DNA of 64,000 bases from an uncultured Lachnospiraceae bacterium (GTDB taxonomy: Bacteria; Bacillota; Clostridia; Lachnospirales; Lachnospiraceae), in the NCBI GenBank assembly GCA_947167135.1, contig CAMVGV010000011.1, forward strand, positions 1-64,000, in the 5' to 3' direction. The notes under the pieces are model-generated. The model was not told the origin of the DNA. It was given only the letters and a program-made list of their open reading frames with translations, and made no database searches. Both the position numbers and the translations under genes were made by a program. Of this stretch, positions 42,998 to 51,667 are shown one piece after another. Numbering within the stretch: position 1 is the first letter of the stretch; every line of letters begins with the position of its first letter.

Positions 42998-43348
42998 ATG
43001 GATGATTATATGGACAGCCTCGTTAAGGAGGTTGAAGGGAATATAAAGCCTATACGTGCAGAGAAGCTGAGTGAGGAACCCGGATCCGGGGATGGAGCAG
43101 CTTCTTCAGCCGGAGGAAATGAGGGAGATGCCGGGAAGGATATTTTCTCCCACGTTCACCGCGAGAATGTGAAGTGCTACAGGAACACCCAGGCGGTGAT
43201 AAAGGAGAGTACCGGCAGCATAAAGCAGGAGTTCAGGGAGGGACAGTCCGGGATACGCGGGCTTCTGACGATGATACTTCTGCTTCTCATACTGAATCTG
43301 GGAGCGGCAGCGGTTCTTATCTTACATTCGGTATTCGGCTATTTTTGA
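42998..43348 (+). CDS. Hypothetical small tail-anchored membrane protein
   Basis: I do not recognise this 116-residue protein. It has an acidic, Gly/Ser-rich first half, a charged middle (VHRENVKCYRNTQAVIKES) and one C-terminal membrane helix of about 22 residues. An AGGGGAG site lies 13 bases upstream of the ATG, and murA starts three bases after its stop, so the two are probably co-transcribed. Confidence 0.7.
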   Translation: MDDYMDSLVKEVEGNIKPIRAEKLSEEPGSGDGAASSAGGNEGDAGKDIFSHVHRENVKCYRNTQAVIKESTGSIKQEFREGQSGIRGLLTMILLLLILNLGAAAVLILHSVFGYF

Positions 43349-43351
43349 TAA

Positions 43352-44677
43352 ATGAAAACATCTTCTAAGGATACAATATATCGCTACGCCGTTCGCGGCG
43401 GAAATTCCCTGAAGGGGGAAGTGGAGGTAGGCGGTGCCAAGAATGCGGCGCTGGCTATCATTGCTGCGTCCATTTTGACGGACGAGACAGTTACCATTGA
43501 GAATATGCCGGATGTCAGGGACACCAATGTGCTTCTTGATGCCATGGCGGGCATCGGAGTTATCATTGAGAGACCCGACAGGCATACCGTCAGGATAAAC
43601 GGCTCCATGGTCAGGAATGTCAATATCGAGTACGAGCTTATCAGAAGGATAAGGGCTTCCTATTACCTTATTGGAGCACTGCTCGGGAAATACAATGAGG
43701 CGGAGGTGCCTCTGCCCGGAGGCTGCAATATCGGGAGCCGCCCCATAGACCAGCATTTGAAGGGATTCCGCGCCATCGGTGCGGATGTGAAGATAGAACG
43801 GGGTTCGATCATCGCGAAGGCGGAAAGGCTTACCGGAGCCCATATTTATATGGATGTTGTCAGTGTGGGTGCCACCATAAACATATTAATGGCCTCCTGC
43901 ATGGCGGACGGAAAGACCATAATAGAAAATGCAGCCAAGGAGCCCCATGTGGTTGACGTGGCCAACTTTTTAAATAGTATGGGCGCCAATATAAAGGGTG
44001 CCGGTACCGATGTGATCAGGATAAAGGGGGTTTCCTCCCTGCACGGAGCCACATACTCCGTTATACCGGATCAGATAGAGGCGGGGACATTCATGTTCGC
44101 CGCTGCGGTTACCGGAGGTGACATCCTTGTGAAGAACGTTATCCCCAAGCATCTGGAATCCATTACCGCAAAGCTCATCGAAGTGGGCTGCCGGGTGGAG
44201 GAATTTGATGACTGCGTAAGGGTCAGCAGAACCGGAAAGCTCAGGAATACACAGATAAAGACACTGCCTTATCCCGGATTCCCTACGGATATGCAGCCTC
44301 AGGCCGGAGTGACCCTTTCTCTTTCAGAGGGTGTCAGTACCATAACGGAGAGCATTTTCGAGAATCGTTTCCGCTATGTGGATGAGATAATGAAGATGGG
44401 AGCCGACATAAAGGTCGAAGGCAATACGGCGATTATCACCGGAACAGAGAGCCTGACCGGTGCGAATATCACGGCTCCGGATCTGCGTGCGGGAGCGGCG
44501 CTGGTGCTTGCGGCACTTGCAGCCGACGGGGTTTCCACCATAGACGATATTCATCTAATTGAGAGAGGATATGAGGACTTTGAGATAAAGCTCAAGGGTC
44601 TGGGGGCGGTCATCGAAAAGGTGACGGACGAACGCTCCGTAAAGAAATTCCGGATGAAGAATGCTAAGGTTAGCTGA
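43352..44677 (+). CDS. murA: UDP-N-acetylglucosamine 1-carboxyvinyltransferase
   Basis: The 441-residue protein has the two-domain enolpyruvyl transferase fold with GGAKNAALAIIAAS at the N terminus and the active-site Cys125 in LPGGCNIGSRP, the fosfomycin target. It catalyses the first committed step of peptidoglycan synthesis. The Cys form predicts fosfomycin sensitivity at this enzyme. A final short tail (RSVKKFRMKNAKVS) follows the fold. Confidence 0.95.
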   Translation: MKTSSKDTIYRYAVRGGNSLKGEVEVGGAKNAALAIIAASILTDETVTIENMPDVRDTNVLLDAMAGIGVIIERPDRHTVRINGSMVRNVNIEYELIRRIRASYYLIGALLGKYNEAEVPLPGGCNIGSRPIDQHLKGFRAIGADVKIERGSIIAKAERLTGAHIYMDVVSVGATINILMASCMADGKTIIENAAKEPHVVDVANFLNSMGANIKGAGTDVIRIKGVSSLHGATYSVIPDQIEAGTFMFAAAVTGGDILVKNVIPKHLESITAKLIEVGCRVEEFDDCVRVSRTGKLRNTQIKTLPYPGFPTDMQPQAGVTLSLSEGVSTITESIFENRFRYVDEIMKMGADIKVEGNTAIITGTESLTGANITAPDLRAGAALVLAALAADGVSTIDDIHLIERGYEDFEIKLKGLGAVIEKVTDERSVKKFRMKNAKVS

Positions 44678-44689
44678 GTTTGAAAAAGA

Positions 44690-44840
44690 TTCTTCGCTTA
44701 AAATAAGATTCTTCGCTTCGCTCAGAATGACACTGACACAGCAGTTTTCGCTCAGAATGACACTGACACAGCAGTTTTCGCTCAGAATGACACTGACACA
44801 GCAGTTTTCCCACAGAATGACACTGACACAGCAGTTTTTT
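44690..44840. repeat. Four perfect-period 30-bp tandem copies of a repeat arm
   Basis: A minus-orientation hairpin unit (from about 44706) is followed by four units of exactly 30 bases (44721-44840) starting CTCAGAATGACACTGACACA; the last two vary slightly. The stop codon of the minus-strand HD-GYP gene begins at the last base of the array. Confidence 0.92.
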
Positions 44841-45910
44841 CACAGTATCGCTTCTACAAAAAGTCCATGCTCATGGGACAGATCCACATAGTGGCTGCCG
44901 CACTGCACCATGGGTTTACTGAGATCCATCTTGTTTATGAGGACGATATCGCCCTCCATTCCGTTTGAAAGCCTTACCCTGTTATGCATATAGGTGTTTA
45001 CGATGTAGCCCAGGAATATAAGTATGTATTCCGGGTCGTATTTCTGCAGTCCCTCCTGCTCAAAAATACTGATAACCTGGAAGGGGCATAAGGGGCCGCG
45101 GTACACTCTGGCACTGGTCATCGCATCATAAACATCCGCTATCGATACTATGCGCGCGAAGCGGTCTATCCTGTTTGTCTTCAGCCCGAAGGGATAGCCG
45201 GAGCCGTCACAGCGTTCGTGGTGCATCAGGGCTGCATTTTTCACATGGTCGCTGATGTCCATTTCCTTAAGGGCATTGTATCCCTCCAGGGAATGGGTTT
45301 TTATGACATCATACTCGTCTGTGGTCAGCCTGGAGGGCTTGGTGATGATCTTCTCCGGGATCATCATCTTCCCGATATCGTGAAGAAGACCGCAGAGAGT
45401 AAGGGTATCTATATCCTCATCATTCATTTTTATCCAGGAACCGAATACATTACAGATAAGTGCGACATTCAGACAGTGTGCATATGTAGGATCATCATAC
45501 ATACGCATATTGTGGAGCATGTCAAAGATGTGCAGACCGTTGGCGTTTTCAGAAAGGAGCTTCTTCGGTTTGTCGAGCAGGGCATCGGTATCCAGCACAT
45601 TTTTTTTGATAATATCATTCACCGAGCTCTTGAACTGTTCTATCTCGGTATCATATGCGATACGGAACTGCTTGTATTCCTTGCTGGATTTGATGCGTTC
45701 GGAATAGCTGGGATCAGGGACGAAATCGTCCTTTGGCTGAATGCTGTCTTCCTTGATGCTGACAGAGGAAATGGAATAAAACTCAAGCTTAGTAATGGCC
45801 TTATCCGTCAAGACCAGATCTTTTGGAAGTATGAGCTGATTATTAAAAGAAAAAACATCCTCCGCAGTAACCATTCCGGGAATGAGCTCCTGCGTCAAAA
45901 GCTTGGGCAT
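44840..45910 (-). CDS. HD-GYP domain protein (probable cyclic-di-GMP phosphodiesterase)
   Basis: The 356-residue protein has an N-terminal region of about 130 residues and an HD-GYP domain with LLHDIGKMMIP and HHERCDGSGYPFGLK. All HD and GYP residues are visible, so hydrolysis of c-di-GMP or a related cyclic dinucleotide is plausible. No membrane or receiver domain is present. It is single and faces away from the VTC pair. Confidence 0.88.
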   Translation of the reverse strand: MPKLLTQELIPGMVTAEDVFSFNNQLILPKDLVLTDKAITKLEFYSISSVSIKEDSIQPKDDFVPDPSYSERIKSSKEYKQFRIAYDTEIEQFKSSVNDIIKKNVLDTDALLDKPKKLLSENANGLHIFDMLHNMRMYDDPTYAHCLNVALICNVFGSWIKMNDEDIDTLTLCGLLHDIGKMMIPEKIITKPSRLTTDEYDVIKTHSLEGYNALKEMDISDHVKNAALMHHERCDGSGYPFGLKTNRIDRFARIVSIADVYDAMTSARVYRGPLCPFQVISIFEQEGLQKYDPEYILIFLGYIVNTYMHNRVRLSNGMEGDIVLINKMDLSKPMVQCGSHYVDLSHEHGLFVEAIL

Positions 45911-46023
45911 TATAGGCTCCTCCGATACACCTCTGTCTCTCAGTATATGATATCAGCGGTAAAAGTGCAAACGAAAAAAGCCAAAACTTGCGCAAGGCGG
46001 CGCGAAAGGATATACTATTAAGG

Positions 46024-46737
46024 ATGTTGCAGGAAGTATATCGTCATGAACTGAAATATCTGATATCCGAAAGAGAAGCGGCTCTTATCAGGCGGAGACT
46101 GGGGGAGTGTGCCCATATTGACAGCCACGCAGCCGGAGGCAGCTATCTCATAAGGAGCCTGTACTTTGACGATATATGGGAGAGTGCCTATACCACCAAG
46201 CAGGCGGGGACACTGACCCGGGAAAAATACCGCATAAGGATATACAATTATTCGGATGATTATATAAAGCTTGAGCGCAAGGCGAAGCAGGGAAGCTATA
46301 TTCTGAAAACCTCCGCCCGGATAGACAGGGAGGAGCTCCGGATGATCCTTGACGGGGATACGGCCTTTCTTGAAAAGAGAGATGAGGAGGTTCTGAGAAG
46401 CTTTTATCTTGCTTCGGTATCCGGGGGGTTACGGCCTTCAGTGGTAGTTGATTATGACAGGATCCCCTTTGTCTACGGACCCGGCACGGTGAGGGTGACC
46501 TTTGACGAACACGTTCGTTCCGGGTTTATGAGCTTCGACCTCTTTGACAGCAGCATTCCTGTATTCGAGACCCTTGAAACGGGGAAGCTGATAATGGAGG
46601 TAAAGTATACGGAATACCTCCCGGATAATGTAAAGGACCTTATAGAGCCGGGTGCCGCGGTGCAGCTGGCAGCGTCGAAGTTTGTGCTCTGCAGCGACAG
46701 GATGCGGGACATACGCGGTTTGGAAAGGATCGTATAA
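46024..46737 (+). CDS. VTC-domain polyphosphate polymerase-like protein
   Basis: The 237-residue protein is one VTC-like domain of the CYTH/TTM tunnel fold: RHELKYLIS at the start, RSLYFDD, REKYRIRIYNY, KLERKAKQG and the late LIMEVKYTEYLP. Related domains polymerise ATP phosphate into polyphosphate. I used the ATG at 46024; a TTG 36 bases upstream is possible but has no ribosome site. The DUF4956 partner follows 25 bases later. Confidence 0.85.
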   Translation: MLQEVYRHELKYLISEREAALIRRRLGECAHIDSHAAGGSYLIRSLYFDDIWESAYTTKQAGTLTREKYRIRIYNYSDDYIKLERKAKQGSYILKTSARIDREELRMILDGDTAFLEKRDEEVLRSFYLASVSGGLRPSVVVDYDRIPFVYGPGTVRVTFDEHVRSGFMSFDLFDSSIPVFETLETGKLIMEVKYTEYLPDNVKDLIEPGAAVQLAASKFVLCSDRMRDIRGLERIV

Positions 46738-46762
46738 ACGGAAGGAGAGACAATAACAGGAC

Positions 46763-47443
46763 ATGAGCGTTAAATCAATGATAAAGAAGTCCATACTGGA
46801 ATCGGATATGTATAACCAGTCCATATCCCTTAGCACCCTTATGACGATAATGGTGGATATGCTGCTGGCTCTCATCATAGGACTGATAATCTACGAGATA
46901 TACAAGCGCTACTTTAACGGAGTTATCTACAGCAGGAGCTTCGCACTTACGCTTATCGGAATGACGGTACTCACCTGTATGGTAACTCTGGCCATCAGCA
47001 CGAATATCGTTATCTCCCTTGGTATGGTGGGTGCCCTGTCCATTGTGAGATACAGAAGTGCAGTGAAGGAACCTCTGGATATTATGTACCTCTTCTGGTC
47101 CATAACAATGGGAATAACCATCGGAGCCAGTATGTATCTGCTGGCGGCCGCGGGAATGCTGTTTATGCTGCTGATAGTCGCGGTGATGCACAGACGCCAG
47201 GCAAAGGCGCGCTCATTTGTAATGATATTCCACGGAAATGACGGTGCGGAAACGAAGGTGCTGGAGCTTTTGAAGGATATACCGCATGGAGTGAAGAGCA
47301 AGATCTCAAGGGGAGAGGACAACGAAGTATCCGTGACCCTTGACCTTAGCGAAAAAGAACTGGATATCGCGGATAAGGTTCGGGGAGTCGACGGCGTAAA
47401 GGATGTGACCCTGATCTCTTACAACGGAGAGTATCACGGATAG
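46763..47443 (+). CDS. DUF4956 membrane protein
   Basis: The 226-residue protein has about four membrane helices followed by a soluble domain (about 150-226) and the family stretch NIVISLGMVGALSIVRYRSAVKEP. DUF4956 proteins are often paired with VTC-domain enzymes and may place polyphosphate synthesis at the membrane or sense its product. The detailed role is not established. Confidence 0.85.
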   Translation: MSVKSMIKKSILESDMYNQSISLSTLMTIMVDMLLALIIGLIIYEIYKRYFNGVIYSRSFALTLIGMTVLTCMVTLAISTNIVISLGMVGALSIVRYRSAVKEPLDIMYLFWSITMGITIGASMYLLAAAGMLFMLLIVAVMHRRQAKARSFVMIFHGNDGAETKVLELLKDIPHGVKSKISRGEDNEVSVTLDLSEKELDIADKVRGVDGVKDVTLISYNGEYHG

Positions 47444-47514
47444 CAGCAGATCCGTTTACGGATCTGCTGCACGAACCGGCCGTTCCGCGAAGCGGACTTT
47501 AAATCGGCCGGTTC
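47443..47514. other. Two strong hairpins between DUF4956 and ireB
   Basis: The first is a perfect 12-bp stem (GCAGCAGATCCG, loop TTTA, CGGATCTGCTGC), directly at the stop codon. The second is a 10-bp stem (GAACCGGCCG/CGGCCGGTTC) holding an inner TCCGC-GAA-GCGGA hairpin. No T-run follows either, so they are not classic terminators but may protect the mRNA end. Confidence 0.75.
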
Positions 47515-47571
47515 TCCCGTACGGACCCCGCTCCGTGAAGTGAAGAATACTCAAAAGGAAAGGAAAAAAGT

Positions 47572-47841
47572 ATGCAGGATTTAGGAAACACCCAGATGTT
47601 TAAGGTTGAAAAAGAGCCGGAAACAGGTGTTAAGGTGGTTTTATCCACGGTCTATGAAGCGCTTACGGAAAAGGGCTATAATCCCATCAGCCAGATCGTA
47701 GGCTATATCATGTCCGGTGATCCCACCTACATTACCAGCCACAATAATGCCAGAAGCCTGATCATGAAGGTTGAGAGGGACGAGCTGGTGGAGGAGCTGC
47801 TGAAGCAGTACATAAAGAGCAGCGGATGGGATAAGGATTGA
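47572..47841 (+). CDS. ireB: IreB-family regulatory phosphoprotein (UPF0297)
   Basis: The 89-residue protein has the family core [32 protein letters not shown]. In Enterococcus IreB is phosphorylated by the kinase IreK and affects cephalosporin resistance. It overlaps ruvX by four bases; ireB, ruvX, DUF1292 is a conserved Firmicutes trio. Confidence 0.92.
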   Translation: MQDLGNTQMFKVEKEPETGVKVVLSTVYEALTEKGYNPISQIVGYIMSGDPTYITSHNNARSLIMKVERDELVEELLKQYIKSSGWDKD

Positions 47842-48269
47842 AATATCTCGGGCTTGACTATGGATCAAAAACCGTCGGAGTGGCGGTAACTGATGCGACC
47901 GGTACCGTAATAAGGGAAATTGAGATCATACGGAGGCAGAAGGAAAAGACACTCCGGCGTACCTGTGCGCGTATCGAGGAGATCATTTCATCCGAAAAGG
48001 CAGAGCTTATCGTCATCGGACTTCCGCTGAATATGGACGGAAGCAGGGGTGAAAGAGCCGAAAAGGCGACCGCCTTTGGCGAGATGCTGGCCAGGCGGAC
48101 GGGTCTGCCGGTACGTTTTCAGGATGAGAGACTTACGACGGTGGAAGCAAACGGGATAATGGATGAAGAGAATATAAGGAGCGAAAAGGACAGGAAGTCG
48201 CACGTAGACAGCGTGGCGGCAGCCGTGATCCTCGGAGATTTCCTTAATAGCGGAAAGGACCGCGGATAA
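47838..48269 (+). CDS. ruvX: Holliday junction resolvase-like RuvX (YqgF)
   Basis: The 143-residue RNase H-fold protein has [33 protein letters not shown] and [12 protein letters not shown]. Homologues process the 5' end of 16S rRNA and may also cut Holliday junctions. The start is TTG, overlapping the ireB stop. Confidence 0.92.
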   Translation: MKYLGLDYGSKTVGVAVTDATGTVIREIEIIRRQKEKTLRRTCARIEEIISSEKAELIVIGLPLNMDGSRGERAEKATAFGEMLARRTGLPVRFQDERLTTVEANGIMDEENIRSEKDRKSHVDSVAAAVILGDFLNSGKDRG

Positions 48270-48270
48270 A

Positions 48271-48531
48271 ATGGACAGCGTGGTATTCACACAGGAAGAC
48301 GGAACAGAAACAGAGTATTTTGTACTTGCTGAAGCAACGGTCGGACAGAACTCCTATCTTCTCTGCACCGAGGAAGAAGAAGGAGACGCTGAGGCTTTTG
48401 TTTTGAGGGCTGTACCGGATGGGGACGACGGAGAAAACATTCTCTATGAAACCGTGGAGGATGAAAAAGAGCTTGAAAAAGCGGTGGAAGCCCTTGGAGA
48501 AATACTCGAGGATGTTGACATCGAGCTGTGA
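48271..48531 (+). CDS. DUF1292 protein (YrzB-like)
   Basis: This 86-residue, very acidic protein starts VVFTQEDGTETEYFVLAEA, the DUF1292 pattern. The family has no established role. It starts one base after ruvX. Confidence 0.85.
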   Translation: MDSVVFTQEDGTETEYFVLAEATVGQNSYLLCTEEEEGDAEAFVLRAVPDGDDGENILYETVEDEKELEKAVEALGEILEDVDIEL

Positions 48532-48596
48532 TGCGGCGGGAAGGCTGAGAGCTTTTCCGTGACGAATGCCCCGCTCCGGTTTTTTGGAGGTAATAT

Positions 48597-50273
48597 TTGA
48601 AAAAGTACAAAAACGCATCGGGCTCAAAGCTCAGGATCATTGCTCTCGGGGGTCTTGAGCAGATCGGTCTGAATATTACTGCCTTTGAATACGAAGACAG
48701 TATTATTGTGGTGGACTGCGGCATCGCATTTCCCGAGGACGACATGCTGGGGATAGATCTCTGTATTCCCGATGTCACATATCTGAAAGAGAACATCGAC
48801 AAGGTAAAGGGCTTCATAATAACCCACGGGCATGAAGACCATATCGGTGCACTTCCTTATGTTTTGAAGGAGGTGAACGCACCCATCTATTCCACGAAGC
48901 TTACCATCGGCTTAATTGACCGGAAGCTTGAGGAGCATGGGCTGATAGGCAGTGTCAAGCGGAAGGTTGTGAAGCATGGGCAGTCCATAAATCTGGGGCA
49001 GTTCAGGATCGAGTTCATAAAGACGAATCATTCCATAGCAGATGCCTCGGCCCTGGCGATATACTCTCCTGCGGGTATAGTGGTGCATACCGGGGACTTC
49101 AAGGTGGATTATACGCCGGTATTCGGAGACGCCATAGATCTGCAGAGGCTCGGAGAGATAGGTAAAAAGGGCGTCCTGGCACTTATGTGCGACAGCACGA
49201 ATGCGGAGAGGGAAGGCTTCACAAGGTCCGAACGCAGCATAGGCGCGGTGTTTAACGGACTCTTTGACACCCACAGGAAGGGCAGGATAATAATAGCCAC
49301 CTTTGCCTCCAATGTGGACAGGGTCCAGCAGATCATCAATACCGCATATAAGTACGGGCGGAAGGTCATTGTGGAAGGCCGTTCTATGGTGAATATCATA
49401 AATACCGCCCAGGAGCTTGGCTATATAAACATTCCCGAAAACACCCTTATTGATATAGACCGGATGAAGGACTATGCGGATGATAAGGTGGTTCTCGTGA
49501 CCACGGGGAGTCAGGGAGAGTCAATGGCAGCGCTTTCACGCATGGCCATGAATATGCATAAAAAGGTAAGCATAAAGCCGAATGACACCATAATCTTCTC
49601 ATCCACTCCGATACCCGGTAATGAAAAGTCCGTTTCCAGGATAATCAACGAGCTGGAAAGCAAGGGTGCGGACGTGATCTTCCAGGAGGCGCACGTATCC
49701 GGGCATGCCTGCAGGGAGGAGATAAAGCTTGTATATTCGCTGGTAAAGCCCACGTATTCCATCCCCGTGCATGGTGAATACAGACACCGTCATGCACAGG
49801 CCAATATCGCCGAGGAGCTTGGCTATGACCACGACCATATTCTGATGATCCACTCCGGGGACGTGCTGGAGCTTTCGGAGGAGAGCGGCGCGGAGGTGAC
49901 CGGGCATGTTCACACGGGAGCAGTATTTGTGGACGGTCTCGGTGTGGGAGATGTAGGGAATGTGGTACTTAGAGACAGGCAGCATCTCGCCGAGGACGGA
50001 ATAGTTATCATCGTCCTCACTCTTGAGAAGGGCACAGGCCAGGTGCTGGCTGGCCCTGACATTGTTTCACGGGGCTTTGTCTATGTCCGGGAATCCGACG
50101 CACTGCTTGAGGATTCAACGGAAATACTGGAGGAGTCGCTGGACACTCTTGCGGAAAAGGGTATCAGTGACTGGGGCAGGATAAAAAGCACCTTAAAGGA
50201 TGATCTTTCCGACTACCTCTGGAAGAAGACAAAGAGACGTCCCATGATCCTTCCCATCATTATGGAGGTCTGA
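48597..50273 (+). CDS. rnj: Ribonuclease J
   Basis: The 558-residue metallo-beta-lactamase/beta-CASP nuclease has the zinc motif THGHEDHIGALP, the beta-CASP region and the C-terminal domain. It acts as a 5'-3' exonuclease and endonuclease in mRNA decay and rRNA maturation. The start is TTG eight bases after GGAGG. It sits between the ireB trio and a YlbF-family gene, a place where Bacillus has none. Confidence 0.93.
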   Translation: MKKYKNASGSKLRIIALGGLEQIGLNITAFEYEDSIIVVDCGIAFPEDDMLGIDLCIPDVTYLKENIDKVKGFIITHGHEDHIGALPYVLKEVNAPIYSTKLTIGLIDRKLEEHGLIGSVKRKVVKHGQSINLGQFRIEFIKTNHSIADASALAIYSPAGIVVHTGDFKVDYTPVFGDAIDLQRLGEIGKKGVLALMCDSTNAEREGFTRSERSIGAVFNGLFDTHRKGRIIIATFASNVDRVQQIINTAYKYGRKVIVEGRSMVNIINTAQELGYINIPENTLIDIDRMKDYADDKVVLVTTGSQGESMAALSRMAMNMHKKVSIKPNDTIIFSSTPIPGNEKSVSRIINELESKGADVIFQEAHVSGHACREEIKLVYSLVKPTYSIPVHGEYRHRHAQANIAEELGYDHDHILMIHSGDVLELSEESGAEVTGHVHTGAVFVDGLGVGDVGNVVLRDRQHLAEDGIVIIVLTLEKGTGQVLAGPDIVSRGFVYVRESDALLEDSTEILEESLDTLAEKGISDWGRIKSTLKDDLSDYLWKKTKRRPMILPIIMEV

Positions 50274-50276
50274 AAA

Positions 50277-50606
50277 GTGGACGCAAGGCTTTATGATGAT
50301 GTGCTGGCATTTACGGAATGTATAAAGGATACGCCGGAGTACAGGGAGTACCATGAGAAAAAAAGGCTGATAAGCGCTCATCCGGAGCTTCTGGAAAAGG
50401 CGGAGGAGCTGAAAAAGAAAAACCTCGAGATGACGGCTTCCTTTGAGCCGGGGAAGGATGTATTGGAGGAGCTTAAGCGTTTTGCGGATAATTATGAAGA
50501 TGTTTTCATGGAACCCGTTATAAACGAATATCTCCTGGCAGAATCCGCTTTTTGCAAAATGATGCGGGAAATATTGACCATGGCCATGGAAAGGATAGAT
50601 TTTTAA
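50277..50606 (+). CDS. YlbF/YmcA-family regulator
   Basis: The 109-residue helical protein matches the YlbF/YmcA (RicF/RicA) family: short helical hairpins with SAFCKMMREILTMAME near the end. In Bacillus these proteins form the RicAFT complex with RicT and work with RNase Y. Here it follows RNase J by three bases, and ricT is elsewhere in the window. The start is GTG. Confidence 0.8.
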   Translation: MDARLYDDVLAFTECIKDTPEYREYHEKKRLISAHPELLEKAEELKKKNLEMTASFEPGKDVLEELKRFADNYEDVFMEPVINEYLLAESAFCKMMREILTMAMERIDF

Positions 50607-51008
50607 TTGAAGGTCAGACACTTCTTTGTAAATATGGCGGCCATGCTGGTACGTATCCTTATCGTGCTGGTTCTGGTATCCTTCATATACAAGCTGGGTT
50701 TTAAGGCATACGATTTCGGATACAGGGTGTTTGCCGAGGAAGCGATGTCCTCCGAACCGGGGAGGGACATAGAGGTTACCATTCCCATGGGATCATCAGC
50801 CATGGATATAGGCGAAATCCTTGAAAATTCGGGACTTATCAAAGATAAGACCCTTTTCTTTGTACAGGAGAGGCTTTCGGAGTATCACGGAAAGCTTTCT
50901 CCCGGCACATATACGCTGAATACCTCCCAGACCGCCCATGATATGATGGAGATAATGGCGGAGGACGAAGAGTCATCGACTGAGGAAACGGAAGATCGGG
51001 ATAAATAA
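50607..51008 (+). CDS. Short MltG/YceG-like membrane protein
   Basis: The 133-residue protein has one membrane helix (about 10-30) and one domain (about 45-120) with IPMGSSAMDIGEILENSGLI and SPGTYTLNTSQTAHDMMEIM, like the first (LysM-like) domain of the lytic transglycosylase MltG. The catalytic part is absent, and the next gene starts at once, so it is short by design or an old truncation. The place between ireB trio and trmR matches Bacillus yrrL (mltG). The start is TTG. Confidence 0.75.
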   Translation: MKVRHFFVNMAAMLVRILIVLVLVSFIYKLGFKAYDFGYRVFAEEAMSSEPGRDIEVTIPMGSSAMDIGEILENSGLIKDKTLFFVQERLSEYHGKLSPGTYTLNTSQTAHDMMEIMAEDEESSTEETEDRDK

Positions 51009-51667
51009 TGATCGGAAACGAAAGGCTTACGGGGTTTATAAATTCCCTGTATAAGGGGAATACTCCTTTCCTGGATGCCCTCGAAAGGGATGCACGGGAT
51101 ACCCATATCCCCTTAATAAGAAAGGATACCCAGGCATTTCTTCGATTTATACTGAAGGAGCGTAACCCCGGAAGAATTCTCGAGATAGGGGCTGCCGTCG
51201 GATTTTCCGCGATCTTTATGGCGGAATACACTTCTCCGGAATGCAGGATATGTACCATAGAGAATTACGAAAAAAGGATAGCCCTGGCCGTACACAATAT
51301 CGAAAAGTCCGGGTATTCCGGTAAAATAAGGCTGATATCCGGGGATGCCGCGGAGATACTTCCCACTTTACAGGAAAGCTTTGATATGGTATTTATTGAT
51401 GCGGCGAAGGCTCAGTATCCCTTTTACCTGAAGGAGGCTGACAGGCTCACAAAGCCCGGAGGACTCATTATCGCCGATAACTGCCTGCAGGAAGGGGATA
51501 TACTGGAATCGAGATATGCGGTGGAACGGAGAAACCGTACCATCCATAAAAGAATGAGAGAATTTTTGAAGGAAATAACGGCATCAGACCGTTTTACCGC
51601 GGCAGTACTGCCGGTCGGAGACGGGATTGCCGTTGCCGTGAAGGATAATGAGGGACAAAAAACCTGA
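51008..51667 (+). CDS. trmR: tRNA wobble-uridine O-methyltransferase TrmR-like
   Basis: This 219-residue class I methyltransferase of the O-methyltransferase family has SAM motif ILEIGAAVGFSAIFMA, FDMVFIDAAKAQYPFYL and GGLIIADN. In Bacillus TrmR (YrrM) methylates 5-hydroxyuridine-34 made by TrhP; the TrhP-type gene follows here with a 20-base overlap. Confidence 0.85.
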   Translation: MIGNERLTGFINSLYKGNTPFLDALERDARDTHIPLIRKDTQAFLRFILKERNPGRILEIGAAVGFSAIFMAEYTSPECRICTIENYEKRIALAVHNIEKSGYSGKIRLISGDAAEILPTLQESFDMVFIDAAKAQYPFYLKEADRLTKPGGLIIADNCLQEGDILESRYAVERRNRTIHKRMREFLKEITASDRFTAAVLPVGDGIAVAVKDNEGQKT

